A stretch of DNA of 64,000 nucleotides from Flaviflagellibacter rhizophilus (GTDB lineage: Bacteria > Pseudomonadota > Alphaproteobacteria > Rhizobiales > Methylopilaceae), in NCBI RefSeq assembly GCF_033898525.1, contig NZ_JAXAFJ010000005.1:1-64000 (forward strand), written 5' to 3'. Shown here in pieces: positions 58,001 to 64,000 of this stretch. Below the pieces are notes generated by a model. The model saw only the letters and a list, made by a program, of their open reading frames with translations, did not search any database and had not been told where the DNA came from. Each line of letters opens with the position of its first letter. Positions within the stretch are counted from its first letter, which is position 1. The translations under genes and the position numbers were made by a program.

Positions 58001-58591
58001 ATGAGGCTTCGTGGACCAGTCCTCGGCCTGTCCTTCTTCATCGCTGGCCTCGTGGTGATTGCCGTCGCGATGCTGTGGATGATGCCGTCCCGGCAGGCCG
58101 TCACCAACACCGCCTCGCTGGTGGGCGGATCGTTCCGGGGGGTCGATCAGGACGGCAAGGCGGTCACCGAAGCCGAGATGAAGGGCAAGCCCTTCCTCGT
58201 CTTCTTCGGCTTCACCCATTGCCCCGATGTGTGCCCGACCACCTTGTTCGAACTGTCGCAGGCCCTCAACGGCCTTGGCCCCCGGGCCGAAGGGATCAAC
58301 GCGCTGTTCGTGACCGTGGACCCGGAGCGGGACACGCCGGAGGTCCTCCAGCGTTATCTCTCAAGCTTCAACCCGAGGATCCGGGGCATCACGGGTGACA
58401 CGGCCTCGGTCGAGGCGATGGTCAAGACCTACCGTGCCTACGCGAAGAAGGTGGCGCTGGACGATGGCTCCTACACGATGGACCACACGGCGCTTGTCTA
58501 CATCATGGACCGCAATGGCGGCTTCGTCCGGCCGCTGAACATGCAGCGTCCCACCGCCGAGATCGTCGACGAGCTGCGTACGGTTCTTTAG
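58001..58591 (+). CDS. SCO1/SenC family copper chaperone
   Basis: The 196-residue protein has an N-terminal membrane anchor (LGLSFFIAGLVVIAVAMLWM), then a thioredoxin fold with Cys74 and Cys78 (HCPDVCP) and His162 (TMDHTALVYIMD), which together bind copper. It delivers copper to cytochrome c oxidase. Its last 231 bases overlap the oppositely transcribed glycosyltransferase frame. Confidence 0.92.
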   Translation: MRLRGPVLGLSFFIAGLVVIAVAMLWMMPSRQAVTNTASLVGGSFRGVDQDGKAVTEAEMKGKPFLVFFGFTHCPDVCPTTLFELSQALNGLGPRAEGINALFVTVDPERDTPEVLQRYLSSFNPRIRGITGDTASVEAMVKTYRAYAKKVALDDGSYTMDHTALVYIMDRNGGFVRPLNMQRPTAEIVDELRTVL

Positions 58592-60499
58592 CCGCTGCAT
58601 CCGCGACGTGCGGGCAAGGCCGTGTTCGGTTTTTTCCCAGAGATGCGGCGCATGCAGCATCTGGAAGGTGGCGCGCCACATGGCGGCGGATCCCAGCAGC
58701 CAGTACAGCGGCATCAGCGGCAGCCAGCGGTTCAGCCAGGACAGGTTGCGCCGATCCGCTCCGATGGCGCCCAGCGCAATGGCCGTGCCGAAGCCGAGCA
58801 CGAGGTTCAGCAGCTCCAGCCCCTCCGTCGCCGAATGGGCCCAGCCACCTTCGCCCGTCAGCCATAGCCCAGCCGCCGTGTGGGCGAACACGCTGGTCAG
58901 GAAGATGGGAAGCATGATGGCGCTAAGCGGCACACCGCCGATGAAGGCCTGGAAGACAAGGAAGTTGCGCCAGCCAAGATCGCGCAGCAGCCGGCGCGGA
59001 CTGCGCATGTGCACCATCCAGGTCAGGGCATAGCCTTTCAGCCACCGCGTGCGCTGCTTCAGCCACGCGTGGAAGGTGTTGGGCGCCTCCTCGTAGGTGG
59101 TGGATGTGATGGTGGTGGACGCATAGCCCGCGCGCGCCAGCCGGACACCGAGATCGGCGTCCTCCGTAACGTTCCACGCATCCCAGCCGCCCAGCCGGTC
59201 CAGCACCTCGGTGCGGAAATGGTTGGACGTTCCGCCCAGCGGGAAGAACAGGCCCGAACGCGACAGCGCCGGCAGGAGAGCGTCGAACAGGCCGGCATAT
59301 TCCAGCGCGAACAGGCGCGTCAGCGGATGGTCCCGGATGTTGTCGATCGCGAGTCGCGCCTGCACGCAGCCGAGATGTGGCCCGGTTCGCGCAAAGGCGT
59401 GCAGCGCCTCACGGAGTTGACCCGGATCGGGCCGGTCCTCGGCGTCGAACACGGCAACGAAGCTGCCTCGGGCAAGGACGAGGCCCATGTTCAACGCGCG
59501 GGGCTTGGTGCGGGGCTGCCCATCAGGAAGCACCAGAACCTCGAAATGGCCGGGGAGATGCACATGCTCGAGCGCCGAGCGGGTTTCCTGGTCGGCTTCC
59601 TCCACCAGCAGCTTCACGTCCAGCTTGACGGCCGGATAGTCGAAGCCGTCGAGCGCCTGGATCAGTTCGGGCAGGCAGCGGCTTTCCCGGTAGAGCGGCA
59701 CAAGCACGGTGTAGACGGGCAGGCGAGCATCCGGAACGCGAGGTCGGCTCTCGACCGAAAGCTCGGCCCGCACGGCCAGCAACCGCAGCGCCGTGAGGGC
59801 GATGAAGACAAGCGAAAGCGGTATGGCCGCGATCAGCGAATTCGCCACGGTGGCGCAGAGCGCCAGCGCCACGGCAATGCTCAGCACGAGAAAGCAGCAG
59901 GGCGCCAGCCAGGCCGCTCTCGCGCTCTGGCCGGATTGCTCGCGCGCGGGTCCTTCGGACGCGGTGACCACCAGTGCCGGCGCCGCTGCCCGGATCAGGA
60001 GGTTCGCGAACAGATCGGGTTCCGCCAGCAGGATCTGGTGGCGCATGCCGGGCAGGATCAGCAATTGGCGGGCAAGCGCCTCCATGCAGGTTCCGCGCAC
60101 AGCCACGACCAAGCGGCTGTCCGGAAGCCGCAACACGCCGGCTCTCGCTGCAGCGCGCGTCTTGGCGACATCGAGGAAGGCGGCGGGAACGTCTTCCAGA
60201 CGCGCGGCGCGGAGTTCGAGCCGGCGGGCAAGGCGGCCCACCAGATCGCTGGCCGGTACTGAAGAGAGAGCGAGGAGCCAGTCCATCGCGCTCGGATTCC
60301 AGCCGCCTGCCTGCTGTGAGGCCTGCCGGGCTTCGCCGTCGTTCGTCATGGCGCCGAGGAGAGCGCGCATGATCGTGTCCGTGGAAGGTACGTCTTCATC
60401 GAGCGAAAGATCGCGGCCGTGAGGGATCGTGCCGCCCTGGGCCGGCGGCAGATCCCCTCCGTGCGCCGACACGCGATGCTTTGCCCCGCCCGGCAGCAT
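58361..60499 (-). CDS. membrane glycosyltransferase family 2 (processive type)
   Basis: The 712-residue frame has two N-terminal membrane segments near residues 195-240 (APCCFLVLSIAVALALCATV), a GT2 domain with YTVLVPLYRES, VFDAEDRPDPGQL, NVTEDADLGVRLA and the QxxRW motif QRTRWLKGYA, and C-terminal membrane segments. The core ends with HLWEKTEHGLART. About 77 residues beyond this are antisense to SCO1 and look non-native (RPDEAAIAVHDVDKRRVVHR), so the natural stop has probably been lost. The product likely makes an exopolysaccharide or glucan. Confidence 0.85.
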   Translation of the reverse strand: MLPGGAKHRVSAHGGDLPPAQGGTIPHGRDLSLDEDVPSTDTIMRALLGAMTNDGEARQASQQAGGWNPSAMDWLLALSSVPASDLVGRLARRLELRAARLEDVPAAFLDVAKTRAAARAGVLRLPDSRLVVAVRGTCMEALARQLLILPGMRHQILLAEPDLFANLLIRAAAPALVVTASEGPAREQSGQSARAAWLAPCCFLVLSIAVALALCATVANSLIAAIPLSLVFIALTALRLLAVRAELSVESRPRVPDARLPVYTVLVPLYRESRCLPELIQALDGFDYPAVKLDVKLLVEEADQETRSALEHVHLPGHFEVLVLPDGQPRTKPRALNMGLVLARGSFVAVFDAEDRPDPGQLREALHAFARTGPHLGCVQARLAIDNIRDHPLTRLFALEYAGLFDALLPALSRSGLFFPLGGTSNHFRTEVLDRLGGWDAWNVTEDADLGVRLARAGYASTTITSTTYEEAPNTFHAWLKQRTRWLKGYALTWMVHMRSPRRLLRDLGWRNFLVFQAFIGGVPLSAIMLPIFLTSVFAHTAAGLWLTGEGGWAHSATEGLELLNLVLGFGTAIALGAIGADRRNLSWLNRWLPLMPLYWLLGSAAMWRATFQMLHAPHLWEKTEHGLARTSRMQRLKNRTQLVDDLGGGTLHVQRPDEAAIAVHDVDKRRVVHRVGAIVQRHLLRVGTVGLDHRLDRGRVTRDAPDPRVEA

Positions 60500-60565
60500 G
60501 CTTTCCCCCGCTCCCGTCGGCGTTATAAGCTAATCCGGATCAACTGACGCTGGTAAAACGACAAA

Positions 60566-61405
60566 ATGCGCATCGCGCTCGCGCTCGGCCTTGCCGGGCT
60601 GCTCCTTGCTCTGGCGCCTGCCGCATCCTCTGCGCAGGAAGCTTCCCCGCTTCCCCGCTTCCGGGTCGCGCCGCTGGAGCCGACACCGGCCCCTCCCGGG
60701 CCGAGCCGTGTCGTGCGCTTCCTGACAGCCTCCGAGTTCCCGCCCTTCCAGTTCGTCGGCGGCGATGGAAACCCGGCGGGGCTCAATGTCGATCTGGCGA
60801 GGGCGATCTGCGCGCGCCTGAACTTTCCCTGCACGATCCAGGCCCTGCCATGGGACGAACTGCCGGCTGCGGTGGAGAGTGGACGCGCGGACGCTCTCAT
60901 CGCGGGCATGAAGCCGACGGCCGCGCTGCGCGAGAGGCTGGATCTCACGCGTCCCTATTTCAGGCTGCCCGCCCGCTTCGTGGCGCTGCGGGACAGCCAG
61001 CCGTCCGAGATCTCGCCAGATGCCTTGGCCGGCAAGAAGGTCGCGGTGGTTCAAGGCACCGCGCACGAGGCTTTCCTGAAGGCCTTCTTCCCACAGGCGC
61101 AATTGATGGCAGAGGCCGATGCGAACGCCGCCCGCGCGGCGCTGCGGGAAAAGCGGGCCGATCTGCTGTTCGGTGACGGCGTGTCCCTGTCGCTGTGGAT
61201 TGGCGGAACAGAATCGGCGGAGTGCTGCAGCTTCGTGGGTGGCCCCTATCCAGAGAGCCGCTTCTTTGGCGAGGGGATGGTCATCGCGGTGAAGAAGGGC
61301 GAGGTTCGCCTGCGCCAGCAGCTGGATCGCGCGCTGGACGAGATTGAGACCAGCGGCGCGATGGCCGATCTCTACCTGCGCTGGTTCCCCATCGGTATCT
61401 TCTAA
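60566..61405 (+). CDS. amino-acid-type ABC transporter periplasmic binding protein
   Basis: The 279-residue protein has a signal peptide (MRIALALGLAGLLLALAPAA ending SSAQ), a Pro-rich linker and the family 3 solute-binding fold: FLTASEFPPFQFVGGDGNPA, NVDLARAICARLNF, DALIAGMKPTAALRERLDLT and VAVVQGTAHEAFL. It binds polar amino acids or similar. No permease or ATPase lies beside it, so it may serve a distant transporter. It is divergent from the glycosyltransferase with only 66 bases between. Confidence 0.87.
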   Translation: MRIALALGLAGLLLALAPAASSAQEASPLPRFRVAPLEPTPAPPGPSRVVRFLTASEFPPFQFVGGDGNPAGLNVDLARAICARLNFPCTIQALPWDELPAAVESGRADALIAGMKPTAALRERLDLTRPYFRLPARFVALRDSQPSEISPDALAGKKVAVVQGTAHEAFLKAFFPQAQLMAEADANAARAALREKRADLLFGDGVSLSLWIGGTESAECCSFVGGPYPESRFFGEGMVIAVKKGEVRLRQQLDRALDEIETSGAMADLYLRWFPIGIF

Positions 61406-61470
61406 CGCGAGATTTGACGGCTACCCCGGCCGCCACCTAGGTTCCGGCCGATTTCTGGAGACAAGATTAG

Positions 61471-63150
61471 ATGAGCGTTGCCGGTACCGGCACGGCCGCG
61501 GACATCGCGGCATTGGCGAAGGTTTCGACGGCATGGCCGTTCGAAGAAGCGCGCAAGATCGTGGACAGGCTGGAGCGCCGTGGCGGCGATGCCGGCAAGA
61601 CGGTGCTGTTCGAGACAGGCTATGGCCCCTCGGGCCTTCCACATATCGGAACCTTCGGCGAGGTGGCGCGCACCAGCATGGTGCGGCATGCCTTCCGGGT
61701 GCTGACCGAAGACCGCATCCCCACGCGTCTCGTCTGTTTCTCCGACGATCTCGACGGCCTGCGCAAGGTGCCGGACAATGTGCCGAACCGCGATGCCATA
61801 GCTGCCTATCTTGGCCAGCCGCTGACGAGGGTGCCCGACCCGTTCGGCAGCCCGGAGGGTTCCTTCGGCGCGGCGAACAATGCCCGGCTGCGCGCGTTCC
61901 TCGACAGGTTCGGCTTCGAATACGAGTTCCTGAGCGCGACGGAGCAGTACACGTCCGGCCGCATGGACGAGACGCTGCTGCGGATGCTCGCCAAGTATGA
62001 CGAGGTGATGGACATCATCCTGCCGACGCTGGGACCGGACCGTCGCGCTACCTATTCGCCCTTTCTCCCTATCTGCCCGCGCACCGGCGTGGTGCTGCAG
62101 GTGCCGATGGTGGACCGCGACGTCGCCGCGGGCACCATCACCTACCTCGATCCCCAGACGGGCGAGCGGATGGAAACGCCGGTCACCGGCGGGTGCGTGA
62201 AGTGCCAGTGGAAGGCGGACTGGGCGATGCGCTGGGTAGCGCTTGGCGTCGATTACGAAATGGCCGGCAAGGACCTGATCGATTCCGTGAAGCTGTCCGG
62301 CCAGATCGCCCGCGTGCTGGGCGCCGAGCCGCCGGAAGGCTTCAACTACGAGCTGTTCCTCGACGAGAACGGCCAGAAGATATCGAAGTCCAAGGGCAAT
62401 GGCCTGACCATCGAGGACTGGCTGGCTTATGCATCGCCGGAGAGCCTGTCGCTCTACATGTACCAGAGCCCCCGGTCTGCGAAGCGGCTCCACTTCGACG
62501 TGATCCCGCGCAATGTCGACGATTACCTGAACTTCCTGGAGAAGTACCCGCAGCAGGAGCCGAAGGACCGGCTGCTGAACCCCGTCTTCCACATCCATTC
62601 CGGCGAGCCGCCGGCGGTTGAGCGGATCGGCTCGGAGGAGGTGCAGCTGTCGTTCTCGATGCTGCTCAACATCGCCTCGGTGTCGAATGCGGAAACGGAG
62701 GAGCAGCTCTGGGGCTTCATCCGGCAATATGCGCCGGGTGTCGGGCCGCAGACCCATCCGCGCCTTGGCGCGCTGGTCGGCTACGCCGTGCGCTACTACC
62801 ACGACTTCGTAAAGCCCAAGAAGGTGTTCGCCGCGCCCGACGAGACCGCGCGTGCAGCACTCCAAGCCCTCGACGTGGCGCTGGCGGCGCTGCCGGCCGA
62901 TGCGACCTCCGACGCCATACAAGCGCAGGTCTATGAGATCGGCCGCACCTTTTATCCCGACACCTCCGGCAAGGCGAAGTCTCCGGACGGACGCCCCGGC
63001 GTGTCGCATGCCTGGTTCGGCACGCTCTACAAGACGCTGATCGGGCAGGAGAAGGGGCCGCGCTTCGGCTCCTTCGTTGCGGTGTTCGGCATCGAGGACA
63101 CACGGGCGCTCATCGCACGGGCCCTCAACAACGAATTTGCGGCGGCGTGA
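61471..63150 (+). CDS. lysK: lysyl-tRNA synthetase, class I
   Basis: The 559-residue enzyme has the class I HIGH motif as HIGT near residues 58-61 (TGYGPSGLPHIGTFGEVART) and the KMSKS motif as KISKS near residue 303 (NGQKISKSKGN), followed by the helical anticodon-binding region. Class I LysRS is typical of archaea and alphaproteobacteria. Length is normal. It attaches lysine to tRNA-Lys. The YtoQ-like gene follows immediately. Confidence 0.95.
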   Translation: MSVAGTGTAADIAALAKVSTAWPFEEARKIVDRLERRGGDAGKTVLFETGYGPSGLPHIGTFGEVARTSMVRHAFRVLTEDRIPTRLVCFSDDLDGLRKVPDNVPNRDAIAAYLGQPLTRVPDPFGSPEGSFGAANNARLRAFLDRFGFEYEFLSATEQYTSGRMDETLLRMLAKYDEVMDIILPTLGPDRRATYSPFLPICPRTGVVLQVPMVDRDVAAGTITYLDPQTGERMETPVTGGCVKCQWKADWAMRWVALGVDYEMAGKDLIDSVKLSGQIARVLGAEPPEGFNYELFLDENGQKISKSKGNGLTIEDWLAYASPESLSLYMYQSPRSAKRLHFDVIPRNVDDYLNFLEKYPQQEPKDRLLNPVFHIHSGEPPAVERIGSEEVQLSFSMLLNIASVSNAETEEQLWGFIRQYAPGVGPQTHPRLGALVGYAVRYYHDFVKPKKVFAAPDETARAALQALDVALAALPADATSDAIQAQVYEIGRTFYPDTSGKAKSPDGRPGVSHAWFGTLYKTLIGQEKGPRFGSFVAVFGIEDTRALIARALNNEFAAA

Positions 63151-63152
63151 TA

Positions 63153-63611
63153 ATGAGCGGGCTGAACGTATATCTGTCGGGCGAAATCCACACCGACTGG
63201 CGCGAGCAGATCGAGCAGGGCGCAAAGGCGGCCGGGCTCGACATCGTGTTCACCGCGCCGGTGACCGTGCACGAAAACAGCGACGATTGCGGCGCGGTCA
63301 TCCTCGGCGAGGAAGAGCGGACGTTCTGGCGGGACCACAAGGGCGCCAAGATCAACGCGATCCGCACCCGCACCCTGATCGGCAAGGCCGACATCGTGGT
63401 GGTGCGCTTCGGCGACAAGTACAAGCAGTGGAATGCCGCGTTCGATGCCGGCATCGCCTATGCGCTCGGCAAGTCGCTGATCGTGCTGCACGATCTGTCG
63501 CTGACGCATCCGCTGAAGGAAGTCGACGGCGCCGCACTCGCCGTGGCGGAAACGGCCGGGCAGGTGGTCGAAATTCTCGCCTATGTCCTGACGGGCGACC
63601 TGAAGCGCTGA
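63153..63611 (+). CDS. YtoQ family protein
   Basis: The ATG giving MSGLNVYLSGEIHTDWREQI is used; a GTG two codons before it overlaps the lysK stop. The 152-residue protein has YtoQ motifs: YLSGEIHTDWREQI, RTRTLIGKADIVVVRFGDKY, KQWNAAFDAGIAYALGKSL and LSLTHPLKEVDGAALAVAE. It resembles nucleoside 2-deoxyribosyltransferases and may act on nucleotides, but the function is not established. Confidence 0.87.
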   Translation: MSGLNVYLSGEIHTDWREQIEQGAKAAGLDIVFTAPVTVHENSDDCGAVILGEEERTFWRDHKGAKINAIRTRTLIGKADIVVVRFGDKYKQWNAAFDAGIAYALGKSLIVLHDLSLTHPLKEVDGAALAVAETAGQVVEILAYVLTGDLKR

Positions 63612-63621
63612 GGCTGACGCC

Positions 63622-64000
63622 CTATTGGCTCGACCAGAGGATGCGGGCGATAAACGCCACCTGATCGAGCGGGATTGTCCGATCCGGATGCTCCGCATTG
63701 AAGGAGCGCAGCTCCACCAGCTTGGTGGTGCGGCGCTTCAGCTCCTTTGCCAGAACCTCGCCTTCATTGGTTTTCACCACCACGCGGTCGCCGCGCCGCA
63801 CCTCGGCTGCGGGTGAAACAACGATGACGTCGCCGTTCCGGTAAAGCGGCAGCATTGAATCGCCTGATATTTCCAGCGCGTAGGCGTGTTCGTCGGCAAC
63901 GGCCGGGAGATTGACCTCCTCCCAGCCTTCTCCCGCCGGAAATCCGGCATCGGTGAAGAACCCGCCCGCGCCGGCCTGTGCGAGGCCGATCAGTGGCACG
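63622..64000 (-). CDS. S24/LexA-like repressor, C-terminal part (truncated by window)
   Basis: The frame runs off the right edge, so the N-terminal HTH is not seen and the GTG at the edge is internal. The visible 126 residues carry the S24 domain: ALEISGDSMLPLYRNGDVIV with the nucleophilic Ser, then VVKTNEGEVLAKELKRRTTK with the catalytic Lys. Such proteins are DNA-damage or stress-responsive repressors. It is convergent with the YtoQ gene, with ten bases between stops. Confidence 0.87.
   Translation of the reverse strand, partial: VPLIGLAQAGAGGFFTDAGFPAGEGWEEVNLPAVADEHAYALEISGDSMLPLYRNGDVIVVSPAAEVRRGDRVVVKTNEGEVLAKELKRRTTKLVELRSFNAEHPDRTIPLDQVAFIARILWSSQ

Noticed and set aside
58880..60262. 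460-residue plus-strand frame over the glycosyltransferase
   Set aside because: Antisense to GT2 motifs including QxxRW; composition is His/Gln/Gly-rich noise.
61402..63225. 607-residue minus-strand frame over lysK
   Set aside because: Antisense to a complete class I LysRS with HIGT and KISKS.
1..64000. CRISPR arrays, insertion sequences with transposases, rRNA genes
   Set aside because: No regularly spaced repeats, no transposase motifs and no rRNA sequences were found.

Overview
The window is GC-rich alphaproteobacterial chromosome, most likely Hyphomicrobiales (Rhizobiales). The pointers are a class I lysyl-tRNA synthetase, an LpsL-like UDP-glucuronate epimerase, a glycine riboswitch in front of a dadA-like oxidase, several DUF6894 proteins and paired Crp/Fnr regulators. 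No exact genus can be read from it.

Region 1 (1-10.5 kb) is accessory chromosome with many small hypothetical genes and clear signs of duplication and decay. It begins inside a SRAP (YedK/HMCES-like) gene. Partial copies of that gene's 3' end recur downstream, together with fragments of two other small genes found here. A roughly 155-bp element with nested inverted repeats is present twice. Two Crp/Fnr regulators each sit beside a DUF6894 gene, and an RsbRD-type sensor histidine kinase closes the region.

Region 2 (about 10.5-52.1 kb) is a nearly complete temperate myophage. From right to left it holds a tyrosine integrase next to tRNA-Gly, an excisionase-like gene, a chain of overlapping small early genes, a Rha-type regulator and a cI-like S24 repressor with operator repeats on both sides. 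Leftward from the repressor run a YdaS/Cro-like gene, an initiator-like gene carrying iteron-like repeats, a helicase, a primase and a putative late regulator. A small regulated cassette at 40.16-40.62 kb (sigma70-like promoter, two matching palindromes, a 22-residue hydrophobic peptide inside a 12-bp inverted repeat, an Xre gene) separates early from late genes. The late genes run leftward: lambda-type packaging and head genes, then a P2-type contractile tail, a GTA-type spike base protein, an SGNH esterase and a lysis cassette. Intrinsic terminators divide the late region into blocks. Probable morons include a Rap1a/Tai-like exported protein and a multi-pass membrane protein. A left attachment site was not found.

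Region 3 (52.1-64 kb) is conserved chromosome: tRNA-Gly(CCC), a 102-bp duplication around a single N that looks like an assembly join, lpsL, an aldose 1-epimerase relative, an OpgG-type glucan protein, the glycine riboswitch with dadA, a SCO1 copper chaperone, a glycosyltransferase whose reading frame runs 231 bp antisense into SCO1, an amino-acid-type solute-binding protein, class I LysRS, a YtoQ protein and the end of an S24 repressor-like gene. The best candidates for something undescribed are the 40.2-kb cassette, the duplicated structured element and the possible phage origin inside the initiator gene.
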